64,000 nt of DNA from Yoonia vestfoldensis (GTDB lineage Bacteria > Pseudomonadota > Alphaproteobacteria > Rhodobacterales > Rhodobacteraceae): assembly GCF_002158905.1 (NCBI RefSeq), contig NZ_CP021431.1, positions 3,550,001 through 3,614,000 on the forward strand, read 5' to 3'. Position 1 is the stretch's first letter. The number at the start of each line of letters is the position of its first letter. Shown one piece after another: positions 51,952 to 61,481 of the stretch. The notes below the pieces were generated by a model. The model did no database searches, was not told the DNA's origin, and worked only from the letters and a program-made list of their open reading frames with translations. The translations under genes and the position numbers were made by a program.

Positions 51952-52853
51952 TGACATATGACAGCTTCGTCAGCGACTGGGGCCCCGGCCCCGCGATCGA
52001 GGCCGCCTTCGAGGAAACTTGCGGCTGTGATCTACAATTCATCGGCACTGGTGATGGTGCGGCGCTGCTGGCGCGGCTCCAGTTGGAAGGTCCACGGACC
52101 GAGGCTGATATCGTGCTGGGCCTTGATACCAACCTGATCGCCGCCGCGCGTGCAACGGGCCTGTTTGCACCCCATGGTGTGACCGCTGATCTGGACTTGC
52201 CGATCACCTGGGATGATCCTGAATTCCTGCCCTTCGACTGGGGCTATTTCGCCTTTGTCGGCAATGCCGGTGCCGAAGCGCCGACATCCCTGCGCGCCTT
52301 GGCCGACAGCGATATCCGGATCGTTATTCAGGACCCCCGGTCATCCACCCCCGGTCTGGGCCTGCTGATGTGGGTCAAGACCGCCTATCCTGACAGCGCC
52401 GCCGATCTGTGGGCTGATCTGGCCGATAATATCGTCACCGTCACGCCGGGCTGGTCCGAAGCTTATGGCTTGTTCCTCGAGGGCGAGGCGGATGCCGTCC
52501 TGTCCTATACCACATCCCCCGCCTATCACCTGATCGCGGAAGAGGATGACAGCAAGCGCGCTTGGGCCTTTGACGAAGGCCATTACATGCAGGTCGAGGT
52601 CGCGGCCAAAGTCGCCGGCACCGACCAGCCGGAACTGGCGGATCAATTTCTGGCCTTCATGGTCTCGGATGCGTTCCAGTCGATCATCCCGACGACCAAT
52701 TGGATGTATCCCGCCGTGATCCCCGAGGCTGGCCTGCCCGCCGGGTTCGAGACGCTGATCACCCCCGATCTGGCCCTGCTGCTGTCGCCCGAGGATGCCG
52801 CAGCGATCCGTGATACGGCGCTGGACGAATGGCGCAACGCGCTGTCGCAATAG
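51864..52853 (+). CDS. thiB: ThiB, periplasmic thiamine-binding protein
   Basis: A 329-residue ABC transporter substrate-binding protein. Residues 1-22 form a signal peptide ending TVAQ. The mature start VLQVMTYDSFVSDWGPG and GADIVLG-like segment EADIVLGLDTNLIAAAR (about 92-108) match thiamine-binding ThiB; the Trp and Tyr in LPFDWGYFAFV and NWMYPAV belong to the ligand pocket. GGAGG with a 6-base gap supports the ATG. The stop overlaps the start of thiP by 25 bases. Confidence 0.93.
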   Translation: MQKSIYLPLVAGFALCASGTVAQTPVLQVMTYDSFVSDWGPGPAIEAAFEETCGCDLQFIGTGDGAALLARLQLEGPRTEADIVLGLDTNLIAAARATGLFAPHGVTADLDLPITWDDPEFLPFDWGYFAFVGNAGAEAPTSLRALADSDIRIVIQDPRSSTPGLGLLMWVKTAYPDSAADLWADLADNIVTVTPGWSEAYGLFLEGEADAVLSYTTSPAYHLIAEEDDSKRAWAFDEGHYMQVEVAAKVAGTDQPELADQFLAFMVSDAFQSIIPTTNWMYPAVIPEAGLPAGFETLITPDLALLLSPEDAAAIRDTALDEWRNALSQ

Positions 52854-54358
52854 CGCCGCGCTGGCCCGGTGCCGCAGCGGCGGCGCTGGTGCTGGTGCTG
52901 ACCATTGGCACGCTGGCCGCTGTCGGCTGGCGCGCCGAATGGCAGCGCGGGCTGTCGCCTGCCGATTGGGCCGCGATCCGGTTTACTGTCACGCAGGCGC
53001 TGGTGTCCGCAGGGCTGAGTGTGCTGCTGGCAATCCCCGTCGCGCGCGCGCTTGCGCGGCGGCGGTTTCGGGGGCGGTCTTTGCTGATCACGCTGATGGG
53101 TGCGCCGTTCCTGTTGCCGGTCGTGGTGGCGGTGATCGGCTTGCTGGCGGTGTTCGGACGCGCAGGCGTGGTCAACAGCGCCCTTGCATGGCTTGGCCTG
53201 CCCGCGATCAGCATCTTCGGCTTTCACGGCGTGGTTTTGGCGCATGTCTTTTTCAACCTGCCGCTGGCGATCCGGCTGATCCTGCAAGGCTGGCTGGCGA
53301 TCCCGGCGGAAAAGTTCCGCCTTGCCGCATCGCTGAACGCGCCTGTGGGCCGCTTGCTGGAATGGCCGATGCTGCGCCGGGTGGTGCCGGGGGTCTTTTT
53401 GGTGATCTTTCTGATCTGCCTGACCAGTTTCGCAGTGGCGCTGACGCTGGGCGGCGGGCCGCGTGCGACCACGGTCGAACTGGCGATCTATCAGGCGCTG
53501 CGGTTCGATTTCGATCTGGGGCGCGCGGCCTTGCTGGCCTGTGTGCAATTCGGGCTCTGCGTGGTGGCGGCGGCCATCGTCTGGCGGCTGTCCTTGGTCG
53601 ATACGATGGGCACAGGGCTGGACCGTGTCGTGCAGCGCTGGGATCTGCGCTGGCCGGTGCTGGATTACCTGATGATCGGATTGGTCGCCCTGTTCCTGTT
53701 CACCCCGCTTTGCATGGTGGTCTGGCGCGGTCTGCCGGGGCTGGCGCTGCTGCCTGCCGATATCTGGGCGGCGGCGGGGCGGTCGGTGATCGTGGCGGCA
53801 TGCTCTGCCCTGCTTTGCCTCTGCATGGCGCTGGCGCTGGCACTGCGCGGCGGGCGGGTCATGGAAGTTGTCGGCGTCTTGCCCTTGGCGGCGTCAGGCC
53901 TGGTTGTGGGCACGGGGGCATTCCTGCTGGTCTATCCTTTCATCAACCCCGCGCGTCTGGCCTTGCCAATCACCGTGCTGGTCAATGCGACATTGGCCTT
54001 GCCCTTTGCCTTGCGCGCGATCGGGCAGGCCGTGGACGAGGTGGCGCGGGATTATAGCCGCCTTGGTGCCAGCCTTGGCCTGTCGCGCTGGGGCTGGGTG
54101 CGGATTGTCGTGCTGCCGCGCATCCGCCGGCCCTTGGGCTTCGGGGCGGGGCTTGCCGCGGCTTTGTCGATGGGTGATCTTGGGGTCATCACGCTTTTTG
54201 CGGGCGAGGCACAGCAGACCCTGCCGCTGGCCATGTACCGGCTGATGGGTGCCTACCGGATGGAGGCTGCCGCAGGGGCCGCCCTGCTGCTGCTGGCGCT
54301 CAGTTTTGTGGCCTTCTGGATCTGCGACCGGGGAGGGCGCGGCAATGCTGATCTGTGA
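52829..54358 (+). CDS. thiP: ThiP, thiamine ABC transporter permease
   Basis: A 509-residue fused permease with two homologous membrane halves, about 12 hydrophobic segments in all. The two EAA loops that contact the ATPase are visible near KFRLAASLNAPVGRLLEWPML (about 164-184) and DYSRLGASLGLSRWGWVRIV (about 407-426). The start at 52829 lies within the end of thiB. The stop overlaps thiQ by 14 bases, so the three subunits are coupled. Confidence 0.92.
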   Translation: MAQRAVAIAPRWPGAAAAALVLVLTIGTLAAVGWRAEWQRGLSPADWAAIRFTVTQALVSAGLSVLLAIPVARALARRRFRGRSLLITLMGAPFLLPVVVAVIGLLAVFGRAGVVNSALAWLGLPAISIFGFHGVVLAHVFFNLPLAIRLILQGWLAIPAEKFRLAASLNAPVGRLLEWPMLRRVVPGVFLVIFLICLTSFAVALTLGGGPRATTVELAIYQALRFDFDLGRAALLACVQFGLCVVAAAIVWRLSLVDTMGTGLDRVVQRWDLRWPVLDYLMIGLVALFLFTPLCMVVWRGLPGLALLPADIWAAAGRSVIVAACSALLCLCMALALALRGGRVMEVVGVLPLAASGLVVGTGAFLLVYPFINPARLALPITVLVNATLALPFALRAIGQAVDEVARDYSRLGASLGLSRWGWVRIVVLPRIRRPLGFGAGLAAALSMGDLGVITLFAGEAQQTLPLAMYRLMGAYRMEAAAGAALLLLALSFVAFWICDRGGRGNADL

Positions 54359-55037
54359 CAAGCTGGTCTTGCAGCAGGATGATTTCCGCCTCACAGCCGA
54401 TGTCACATTCGGCGCGGGCAAGATCACCGCGCTGATCGGGCCGTCGGGTGCGGGCAAATCCACCTTGCTGGCGGCGCTGGCGGGGTTTCTGGCCCCGGCC
54501 GCAGGCCGGGTGCTGTGGCAAGAGACCGAGATCACCGCCCTGCCACCCGGTGCCCGCCCGGTCAGCGCGATCTTTCAGGATAACAACCTGTTCGCGCATC
54601 TGAGCATTGCGCAGAATGTGGGGCTGGGGCTGCGCCCCGCGCTGCATCTGGGCGCGGCCGAGCGTGCAGAGGTCGACCGCGCCTTGGCATCGGTCGGGCT
54701 GGCCGGGCTGGGCGCGCGCAAACCCGCGGCGCTGTCAGGCGGACAGCAAAGCCGCGCGGCGCTGGCGCGGGTTCTGCTGGCGGACCGGCCCGTGGTGCTG
54801 CTGGATGAACCTTTTGCCGCGCTTGGGCCGGGTCTGAAGGATGATATGCTGGATCTGGTGCAAGCGACTTTGGGCGCGGCAGGGCGCACGGTTCTGATGG
54901 TCACGCATGATCCGGGTGATGCACGGCGCATCGCGGATGCGGCCTGTCTTGTCGCTGATGGGACCGTCTCTGCGCCGGTCGCAACACAGGCGTTTTTCGA
55001 TGCCCCCTCTGCCGCGCTGGCGGCCTATCTGGGCTGA
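54345..55037 (+). CDS. thiQ: ThiQ, thiamine ABC transporter ATPase
   Basis: A 230-residue ABC ATPase. Walker A is GPSGAGKST at about 31-39, the Q-loop is AIFQDNNLFAHL (75-86), the signature is LSGGQQSRAALAR (about 126-138) and Walker B is VVLLDEPFAALGP. The start at 54345 (MLICDKLVLQQ) lies inside the end of thiP; GGGAGGGCGCGGCA is upstream. A strong terminator follows three bases after the stop. Confidence 0.95.
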   Translation: MLICDKLVLQQDDFRLTADVTFGAGKITALIGPSGAGKSTLLAALAGFLAPAAGRVLWQETEITALPPGARPVSAIFQDNNLFAHLSIAQNVGLGLRPALHLGAAERAEVDRALASVGLAGLGARKPAALSGGQQSRAALARVLLADRPVVLLDEPFAALGPGLKDDMLDLVQATLGAAGRTVLMVTHDPGDARRIADAACLVADGTVSAPVATQAFFDAPSAALAAYLG

Positions 55038-55040
55038 ACG

Positions 55041-55070
55041 AAAAAGGCCCGCCGATCTGGCGGGCCTTTT
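55041..55070. terminator. Bidirectional terminator between thiQ and petC
   Basis: Perfect arms GGCCCGCC (55046-55053) and GGCGGGCC (55059-55066) flank a five-base loop, with five A on the left and four T on the right. It serves the convergent thiBPQ and petABC operons. Confidence 0.92.
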
Positions 55071-55090
55071 CATTTTGGAACAAGCGGGCG

Positions 55091-55957
55091 TTACGCCTTT
55101 TTGTTTTTATAGGGCGCCCACAAACGCTTGTTGGTCAGATAGAGAAGCACCGACAGCAGCGTCAGGAAAATGACGCCGGTCAGGCCAGCCTGCTGGCGGG
55201 CCATCATCTTGGGCTCTGCGGTCCACATCAGAAAGGCCGCGACATCCTTTGACACTGCGACAAGATCGGTTGCACTGCCGTCTTCGTAGAAAACGTCATC
55301 GCCATAAAGCGGTGGCGCCATGGCGATCCAGCTGCCGGGTACCTTGTGGTCGCCATTTGGATATTTGCAGCTGTCCGGGAAACCGCCAGCGGCAAAAGCG
55401 ATGTTGTAATATCCGTCCATCGGTTCGCCTTCGAGGGCGCATTCAGGTTCTTCCACATAGCCGGTCATCAAAGAGGCGATATATTCCGCGCCCCCCATGC
55501 CCCGGAACAGCTGTGCCAGACCGGTGCCATATGGCCCCGAAAAGCCAGCGCGTGCCTTGGCCATCAGCGTCAGATCCGGCGCATTGGACAGGTTCGACAT
55601 CGGGAATTTATCGGCTGGGGTGGCGGGGCGGAAATCGCCTTCGCCGTCAAACAGGGCCTGGTCGAAAACTTCGTAGAATTCGGCATAGGCGCGCATCTGA
55701 TCCTCGGGCAGGTCCGGCCCGCCGGCGTCCGACAGGTTGCGGAAGGACAGATATTGCAGGCCGTGGCAGGCTGCGCAGATTTCTGTGTAGACCTGCAAGC
55801 CGCGCTGCAGCTGCATCTGGTCGAACTGGCCGAATGGACCTTCGAACGAGAAGGCATAATCGGTCACTTCGATCTTGGCGCCCGCCGCGATGGCCTGCCC
55901 TGATGTCAGGGCAAGCGCTGCTGCGGCGGCGAGTGTGGCGTTACGGAACATATTCAT
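55091..55957 (-). CDS. petC: Cytochrome c1 of the bc1 complex
   Basis: A 288-residue subunit with a signal peptide (about 1-24, ending AIAA) and a single C-terminal membrane helix (about 255-275, [16 protein letters not shown]). The haem motif is CAACHG at about 56-61; the axial methionine is probably in KFPMSNLS. It passes electrons from the Rieske protein to cytochrome c2. AGGAAG before the ATG supports the first of two nearby Met codons. It is the last gene of petA-petB-petC. Confidence 0.96.
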   Translation of the reverse strand: MNMFRNATLAAAAALALTSGQAIAAGAKIEVTDYAFSFEGPFGQFDQMQLQRGLQVYTEICAACHGLQYLSFRNLSDAGGPDLPEDQMRAYAEFYEVFDQALFDGEGDFRPATPADKFPMSNLSNAPDLTLMAKARAGFSGPYGTGLAQLFRGMGGAEYIASLMTGYVEEPECALEGEPMDGYYNIAFAAGGFPDSCKYPNGDHKVPGSWIAMAPPLYGDDVFYEDGSATDLVAVSKDVAAFLMWTAEPKMMARQQAGLTGVIFLTLLSVLLYLTNKRLWAPYKNKKA

Positions 55958-55966
55958 TGGTCTTCC

Positions 55967-57307
55967 TCACTCGGCCGGATTGGCAACAGGCGCGCTGTCG
56001 CTTTTCGGCGCGTAATGCGCGTTATAGTCGTCCTCGATTGTCGCTGGCGGTGTCAGCGGCTTTTCGATGACACCAAGCAGGGGCAGGATCACCAGGAAAT
56101 AGGCGAACCAGTAAACCGAGCCGACCAGCGCGATATAGGGATAGATCCCCTCTGCCGGCATGGCCCCTGCCCACATTAGGACAAAGAAATCGACGACCAG
56201 CAGCCAGAACCAATATTTGAACATCGGGCGATAGCGGCCGGACCGCACGGTCGATGTGTCCAGCCAAGGGGCCAGCGCCATCACGACGATCGCGCCGAAC
56301 ATCGCCAGAACGCCAAAGAATTTCGCGTCGATGATGCCAAAGGTGATCCATTGGGTGAAAATCACCAGCCAGACTTCGCCGTCAAAGGCGCGCAGGATCG
56401 CGTAGAATGGCAGGAAATACCATTCCGGCACGATATGCGCAGGCGTCGCCAGCGGGTTTGCCGGGATATAGTTATCGGGGTGGCCCAGATAGTTCGGCAT
56501 GAACCCGACGATTGCCATGAAGACGGCCAGGATCACGGCCAGCGCGAACAGGTCCTTGATCACGAAATAGGGCCAGAACGGCAGCGTGTCTTTTTCGGCG
56601 TCTTCTTTGGACGTGCGGCGGACTTCGACGCCCGTGGGGTTGTTGTTGCCGGTCGTGTGGAAGGCCCAGATATGCACGATCGTCAGGCCCAGCAGGATGA
56701 AGGGCAGCAGATAATGCAGCGAGAAGAACCGGTTCAGCGCAGGCTGACCCACGGCCGATGCACCCAAAAGCCAAGTCTGCACGCCTTCACCGATGAAAGG
56801 AATAGCGCCGAACAGGCCGGTGATCACGGCGGTCCCGTGGAACGACATCTGCCCCCATGGCAACACATAGCCCATAAAGGCGGTGCCCATCATCAGCAGA
56901 TACATCAGCATCCCGATGATCCAGGTCACTTCGCGTGGGGCCTTGTATGACCCGTAATAGAGCGACCGGAAGATATGCGCGTAAACCGCGACAAAGAACA
57001 AGGATGCGCCATTCTGGTGGAAATAGCGGATCATATGGCCGCCGTTCACGTCACGCATGATATGTTCGACCGATGCAAAGGCCATGTCCACATGCGGCAC
57101 ATAATGCATGACCAGCACGATACCGGTGACGATTTGCAGCACCAGCGTGAAGACCAGCACGATCCCCCAGATCCACATCCAGTTCAGGTTGCGCGGGGTC
57201 GGCAGCATCAGGGTGTCATAGATCAGCCCGACGATCGGCAGCCGCGTGTGCAGCCACTTTTCGCCATTGGACTTTGGTTCGTAATGGTCGTGGGGGATAC
57301 CAGCCAT
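55967..57307 (-). CDS. petB: Cytochrome b of the bc1 complex
   Basis: A 446-residue membrane protein with eight helices. It carries the two haems through paired His residues, recognisable in [36 protein letters not shown] in pieces near 94-128 and [24 protein letters not shown] in pieces near 196-220. The Qo-site PEWY motif is present as [10 protein letters not shown] near 292. A long C-terminal extension beyond mitochondrial cytochrome b is normal in Rhodobacterales. It lies 12 bases after petA. Confidence 0.97.
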   Translation of the reverse strand: MAGIPHDHYEPKSNGEKWLHTRLPIVGLIYDTLMLPTPRNLNWMWIWGIVLVFTLVLQIVTGIVLVMHYVPHVDMAFASVEHIMRDVNGGHMIRYFHQNGASLFFVAVYAHIFRSLYYGSYKAPREVTWIIGMLMYLLMMGTAFMGYVLPWGQMSFHGTAVITGLFGAIPFIGEGVQTWLLGASAVGQPALNRFFSLHYLLPFILLGLTIVHIWAFHTTGNNNPTGVEVRRTSKEDAEKDTLPFWPYFVIKDLFALAVILAVFMAIVGFMPNYLGHPDNYIPANPLATPAHIVPEWYFLPFYAILRAFDGEVWLVIFTQWITFGIIDAKFFGVLAMFGAIVVMALAPWLDTSTVRSGRYRPMFKYWFWLLVVDFFVLMWAGAMPAEGIYPYIALVGSVYWFAYFLVILPLLGVIEKPLTPPATIEDDYNAHYAPKSDSAPVANPAE

Positions 57308-57319
57308 GGATCGCTCTCC

Positions 57320-57880
57320 TTAACCGAGTTGAATGGTTGTTTCGTCCACGAAGGACGCGACGGGAATATCAAGATTGCGCGGTGCAGGCCCGCGACGGAT
57401 GCGCCCTGCGGTGTCGTAATGCGACCCGTGGCAGGGGCAGAACCAGCCGTTGAAATCACCCGACTGACCCAGAGGCACACAGCCAAGGTGGGTGCAGATG
57501 CCCATCTGGACCAGCCAGACGCCATCTTCGGACAAGGCGCGATTCGCGTCGCTTGCATCCGCTGTTGGATCAAGGTTGGCGTTTTGCGACAGACCGTCGG
57601 GCAATGTCGAAAGATCGACGGCATTCGCCTCGGCGATTTCGGCCTCTGTGCGGGCGCGGATGAAAACCGGCTTGCCCTGCCAAAGCACCGTCAGCTGCGT
57701 GCCGGGGTTGACGGCGCTGACATCCACGCGGATCGACGCCAGCGCAAGCACGTCGGCAGAGGGGTTCATCTGATTGACTAGAGGCCAGACTGCGGCACCT
57801 GTCACGACAACGCCGGCACCGGCGGTGGCATAGTAAAGGAAGTCGCGGCGTGTTCCCTGATGTTCTTCAACTTGTGACAC
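57320..57880 (-). CDS. petA: Rieske iron-sulfur protein of the bc1 complex
   Basis: A 186-residue protein with a twin-arginine motif ([15 protein letters not shown], residues 9-23) and one membrane anchor. The [2Fe-2S] cluster site has CTHLGC at about 128-133 and CPCHGSH at about 148-154. The start is assigned to GTG at 57880, giving (M)[13 protein letters not shown], because GGAG lies nine bases upstream and this equals the family N-terminus. The ATG three codons earlier directly abuts that GGAG, which makes initiation there unlikely. Confidence 0.95.
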   Translation of the reverse strand: MSQVEEHQGTRRDFLYYATAGAGVVVTGAAVWPLVNQMNPSADVLALASIRVDVSAVNPGTQLTVLWQGKPVFIRARTEAEIAEANAVDLSTLPDGLSQNANLDPTADASDANRALSEDGVWLVQMGICTHLGCVPLGQSGDFNGWFCPCHGSHYDTAGRIRRGPAPRNLDIPVASFVDETTIQLG

Positions 57881-57923
57881 TGGGTGCATCTCCGGTTCGT
57901 TGGCGGGCAACCTGCCCATAAAT

Positions 57924-57952
57924 AAAATAGGCCGATGTTGCCATCGGTCCAA
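57924..57952 (-). promoter_or_regulatory. petABC promoter
   Basis: On the reverse strand TTGGAC (57952-57947) and TATTTT (57929-57924) are separated by 17 bases, placing the transcript start near 57917. The spacer holds the perfect inverted repeat CCGATG/CATCGG (57932-57947), a possible regulator site. Confidence 0.6.
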
Positions 57953-58253
57953 TTCGCCGCTGTTTAGCCCCGTTCACCACAGGCGTCCAGCGGACATTCG
58001 GGCGCAGGGTCAACCCCGGTTTCACGGTGGCGCGCCCGCAGGGTCACATGTCTTGTCCTGCGCCGCTGCGGGTCACATAGGTCGAATGGCGACCCAGCCT
58101 GTAATCAATTCGGTTTTTTGCTGCCAATATGCGTGAATTTGTGGCCGAGTAGGCACAGAAGGGCAAGATACGCGGTATCACTTAATGTTTTATTGCGCCT
58201 TTTTGCGGCAGTCTTTAGGGGTGCTTTCCGACTGCTACGCTGGAGATTCGATC
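57953..58253. other. Intergenic region between petA and the outer-membrane protein gene
   Basis: About 300 bases without a convincing gene. The left half is GC-rich. The right half is AT-richer around 58110-58205 (TTTTTTGCTG, TAATGTTTTATT) and probably holds the promoter of the downstream gene. I see no PpsR or FNR-type (TTGAT-N4-ATCAA) palindrome in it. Confidence 0.5.
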
Positions 58254-58901
58254 ATGTTGCGCACCTTTGCACTTTGCTGCGGCCTGTTGGCTTTGCCGAC
58301 ATTGGGTTCTGCCGAGGTCGAGCTGAGCTTTTATGGCGGCGCGCAATCCGCACCTGACTCTGATGTCGTGATTCGGGGTGACAGCGTGATACCCAATTCC
58401 GATTTCTCGCAAAGCTGGGAAGGCCGCTCCGCCAGCGCACCGATCTATTACGGTATCCGCCTGACCCGGTGGCAATCGCCGACCTTCGGCTATGGCCTCG
58501 ATTTCGCGCACAACAAGATCTATCCCAAAGATGACAATATGCCGACCGGCTTTAGCGTGCTGGAATTTACCGATGGTCTGAACATCCTGACGGTGAACGC
58601 CTATCGCCGCTGGCCCAATATGCTGGGCGCGATGACGCCCTATGTTGGCGGCGGGCTTGGCGTGTCGATCCCCTATGTCGAGGTGGAATACGGTGCCTCT
58701 GAAACCTTTGGCTATCAGCTGGCCGGCCCTGCCGCGACCTGGATCGCCGGTGCAAGCTATCCGATCAGCGACCAATGGTCGGTCTTTGGTGAATATAAAG
58801 GCACATTTTCGTCGAACAAAGGCGATCTTGATACCGGCGGCACCATTGAAACCGATGTGTTCACCAATGCGGTGAATGTCGGCGTCAGTTTCAACTTCTG
58901 A
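58254..58901 (+). CDS. Outer-membrane beta-barrel protein, function unknown
   Basis: A 215-residue exported protein. Residues 1-20 are a signal peptide (GLLALPTLGSA before EVELSFYGG). The rest shows alternating hydrophobic and aromatic beta strands and ends in a phenylalanine (NVGVSFNF), the usual signal for BAM-mediated outer-membrane insertion. The repeated pattern YVGGGLGVSIPYVEVEYG resembles eight-stranded OmpA/OmpW-like barrels. GGAG with an 8-base gap fixes the ATG. It is monocistronic and its stop lies 3 bases from the convergent glutathione transferase. Confidence 0.8.
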   Translation: MLRTFALCCGLLALPTLGSAEVELSFYGGAQSAPDSDVVIRGDSVIPNSDFSQSWEGRSASAPIYYGIRLTRWQSPTFGYGLDFAHNKIYPKDDNMPTGFSVLEFTDGLNILTVNAYRRWPNMLGAMTPYVGGGLGVSIPYVEVEYGASETFGYQLAGPAATWIAGASYPISDQWSVFGEYKGTFSSNKGDLDTGGTIETDVFTNAVNVGVSFNF

Positions 58902-58904
58902 ATA

Positions 58905-59504
58905 TCAGACCGCCGTGTCGGCCATGCTGGTGCGGCTGACGAAAGTCGCGTGCCATTGCGCTAGCGCGTCATTTCCCTGTCGCCAACCGCGCGCATCATG
59001 GCGCAGGTCCACATAGGACAGCGCGCAGGCGATCCCGATATGCCCGATATCCAGCGGGCCTTGCAGATGGCTCATCCAGCGGGCGTTGACAGCGGCGATG
59101 CTGCGGCTGGCCTTGCCCCATTGCGCATCGATCCAATCGGATGATTGCTGCGCTTCGGGGCGCAGCCGCGCCTCGTAGGTCATCAGCACGGCGGCTTCCA
59201 TGATCGCATCTGCCGTTGCTTCCAGCGTCAAAACGTCCCAGATGCGCGCCTGCGGATAGAATGAGCCGCCTGCGTGATCGTTCAAAAACCGCGTGATGAC
59301 GCGGCTGTCATAGATCGCAGGGCCGGTGTCGCGGACCAGCGCGGGGATCTTGCCGGTGGGATTGGCCGCGATGACCGCCGGATCAGAGGCCAGCGGCGTT
59401 GTAGTCACGGCCACTTCTTCCACCTGATCCAACAGGTCGAGTTCGCGCAGCACCACACGGACCTTGCGCACAAAGGGGGAAGCGGGGGACATCAGCAGTT
59501 TCAT
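58905..59504 (-). CDS. Glutathione S-transferase family protein
   Basis: A 199-residue protein with an N-terminal thioredoxin-like domain. MSPASPFVRKVRVVLRELDLLD (about 5-26, in pieces) carries the catalytic-position Ser, NPTGKIPALV (about 48-57) holds the cis-proline and YDSRVITRFLND follows. The helical C-terminal domain contains DIGHIGIACALSYVDLR. The start at 59504 follows AGGTG. It runs in tandem with a second GST-like gene 19 bases upstream, forming a possible two-gene unit. Confidence 0.88.
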   Translation of the reverse strand: MKLLMSPASPFVRKVRVVLRELDLLDQVEEVAVTTTPLASDPAVIAANPTGKIPALVRDTGPAIYDSRVITRFLNDHAGGSFYPQARIWDVLTLEATADAIMEAAVLMTYEARLRPEAQQSSDWIDAQWGKASRSIAAVNARWMSHLQGPLDIGHIGIACALSYVDLRHDARGWRQGNDALAQWHATFVSRTSMADTAV

Positions 59505-59523
59505 CGTGGCACCTGTTTGCAAG

Positions 59524-60156
59524 TCAGCCGAACAAGACCTGATCCTGCCCGCTTTGCCAAGGCGGATATTTCTGCATCACGGCGGCAAAACGCGCGGAGG
59601 CTTTGAAATCATCCAGCCAGCGCGCCAGATCCCGCATGTCCTGCGCTGCGAACCACGCAAGGTCGATATGGGCGAATTGGCGCAGGAAGGGCAGGATCGC
59701 CATATCCGCCATGCGCGGCCGCGCCCCGAACAGGAACGCCGACCCCCGCAACTGCGCGTCCAGATCGCGCAGGAAATCCAGCGCCTTGGCGCGTTCGGTC
59801 GCCATGTCCAGATCGGGATAGCGCGGGGCATATTTGGTGTGATCGAGCGCGGTCTTGAACGGCCCGTCGCAAAGGTCGATCAGGTCATGCCCCTGCTGCG
59901 GCATGTCCAGCCAGCCTTCGGGGTCGTTCTGCGCCAGCGCCCAGAGCATGATGTCGCGGCTTTCGGCAATCACGCTTTCGCCGGTGTCGATGACCGGCAC
60001 GGTGCCTTTGGGCGAGGTCGCCAGAAACGCCGCCGGTTTGGCGCGCAGCAGGATTTCACGCAGGTCCACCTGAACGCCGCTGGCATGGATCGCAAGCCTT
60101 GCGCGCATGGCGAAAGGACAGCGGCGGAAGGTCCAGAGGATGGGGCGGGATTGCAA
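59524..60156 (-). CDS. Glutathione S-transferase-like protein
   Basis: A 210-residue GST-fold protein. The N-terminal motif is LWTFRRCPFAMRARLAIHASG (in pieces, about 7-27) with a glutaredoxin-like cysteine, then SPKGTVPVID and ESRDIMLWAL. The family start requires residues before the RP-I-L-W strand, where no ATG exists. TTG at 60156 gives (M)QSRPILWTF and has GGAGG ten bases upstream, a site that belongs to the partial repeat at 60165-60180. GTG at 60183 is a weaker alternative. Confidence 0.8.
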   Translation of the reverse strand: MQSRPILWTFRRCPFAMRARLAIHASGVQVDLREILLRAKPAAFLATSPKGTVPVIDTGESVIAESRDIMLWALAQNDPEGWLDMPQQGHDLIDLCDGPFKTALDHTKYAPRYPDLDMATERAKALDFLRDLDAQLRGSAFLFGARPRMADMAILPFLRQFAHIDLAWFAAQDMRDLARWLDDFKASARFAAVMQKYPPWQSGQDQVLFG

Positions 60157-60164
60157 AGATTCGA

Positions 60165-60180
60165 TGCCTCCGGCGGGGAT
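60165..60180 (-). repeat. Partial copy of the dispersed repeat
   Basis: TGCCTCCGGCGGGGAT is identical over 16 bases to the middle of the repeat copy inside bchB (25534-25549). The ATATTT and GCTCGGAAG part is missing. Read on the reverse strand, the GGAGG it contains is the likely ribosome-binding site of the downstream GST gene. Confidence 0.45.
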
Positions 60181-60224
60181 CACGTCAAATCGCGCTTTGT
60201 GCGCATTGACGCGCTTGGAAGATG

Positions 60225-61481
60225 TCAGACGGTCAGGCGGTTGTCGGCAGAGCCTGTGATTGTTGCCGTGACAATCCGGCTTTCGGGCTGGTCGGTGGCA
60301 AAGGTCACTTCGGTGAATTGTTCGGTGCGCCCCATGCGCGGGCTTTCCATCAGGATCTGATGGCTGCGCCCGATCTGGGCGGCCAGATGTGTGCTGACCT
60401 GCGCATCGCCCGCAGCGCGCAGCCGGGCGGCGCGGTCCTTGATCGCAGCACCGTTCACGGCGGGCATGCGCGCGGCGGGCGTGCCGGGGCGGGCGGAATA
60501 GGGAAAGACATGCAGCCATGTCAGATCGCAATCGCGCACCAGGGCGAGCGAATTGGCGAACATCGCTTCGGTTTCCGTGGGGAAGCCTGCGATGATATCG
60601 GCACCGAAGGTCATATCGGGGCGCAAGCGCCGCGCGGTTTCGCAAAAGCGGATCGCATCATCGCGCAGGTGGCGGCGTTTCATCCGTTTCAGGATCAGAT
60701 CGTCGCCATGTTGCAGTGACAGATGCAAATGCGGCATCAGGCGTGGTTCGGTTGCGATGGCGGTAAGCAGGTTGTCGTCAACCTCGATACTGTCGATAGA
60801 GCTGATCCGCAGGCGCGGCAGGTCGGGCACCAGTTTGAGGATCCGCATCACCAGATCGCCCAGCCTTGGTGCGCTGGGCAGGTCAGCCCCCCAGCTGGTC
60901 AGGTCGACGCCGGTCAGCACCACCTCGGCATAGCCGCGATCCACCAGCCGTTTGATCTGGTCGACCACCACACCGGCAGGGACAGACCGCGAATTGCCGC
61001 GGCCAAAGGGGATGATGCAGAATGTGCAGCGGTGGTCGCAGCCGTTTTGCACCTGCACATAGGCGCGGCTGCGGGTGCCGAAACCGTCGATCAGATGACC
61101 CGCCGTTTCGGTCACCGACATGATGTCATCGACCTGCACGGCTTCGGTCTGGCCGATCAGGTCGGGCGTCAGCCGCGCCCATGTCGCGGGGTCCATCTTT
61201 TCGGTATTGCCGATGACCAGATCGACCTCGGCCATTTTGGCAAAAGTGTCCGGTTCGGTCTGGGCGGCGCAGCCTGTCACGATGATACGCGCATCCGGAT
61301 GGTCGCGGCGCAGTTTGCGGATGTCCTGACGGGCTTTGCGCACGGCCTCGGCCGTCACGGCGCAGGTGTTCACGATCACGGCATCCTGCACGCCTGCCTG
61401 GGCTGCCAGGTCTTTCATGGCTTCGGTTTCATAGGCGTTCAGCCGGCAGCCGTGATTCGAAAAGATCGGTGTCTTGGTCAT
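60225..61481 (-). CDS. mtaB: MtaB-type tRNA methylthiotransferase (ms2t6A)
   Basis: A 418-residue radical-SAM enzyme that adds a methylthio group to t6A37 of tRNAs reading ANN codons. The N-terminal UPF0004 domain has cysteines in NHGCRLN (near 12), VNTCAVT (about 39) and VTGCAAQ (about 69) for one [4Fe-4S] cluster. The radical-SAM CxxxCxxC is GCDHRCTFC near 145-153. A TRAM-like C-terminus is short. The ATG at 61481 overlaps the dapF stop (ATGA); a second ATG four codons upstream is possible. Its substrate tRNA modification t6A is made with TsaE, encoded at 15.1 kb. Confidence 0.92.
   Translation of the reverse strand: MTKTPIFSNHGCRLNAYETEAMKDLAAQAGVQDAVIVNTCAVTAEAVRKARQDIRKLRRDHPDARIIVTGCAAQTEPDTFAKMAEVDLVIGNTEKMDPATWARLTPDLIGQTEAVQVDDIMSVTETAGHLIDGFGTRSRAYVQVQNGCDHRCTFCIIPFGRGNSRSVPAGVVVDQIKRLVDRGYAEVVLTGVDLTSWGADLPSAPRLGDLVMRILKLVPDLPRLRISSIDSIEVDDNLLTAIATEPRLMPHLHLSLQHGDDLILKRMKRRHLRDDAIRFCETARRLRPDMTFGADIIAGFPTETEAMFANSLALVRDCDLTWLHVFPYSARPGTPAARMPAVNGAAIKDRAARLRAAGDAQVSTHLAAQIGRSHQILMESPRMGRTEQFTEVTFATDQPESRIVTATITGSADNRLTV

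Noticed and set aside
57881..58253. FNR-type site (TTGAT-N4-ATCAA) upstream of petABC or the outer-membrane gene
   Set aside because: I looked for the palindrome on both strands and found only half-sites.
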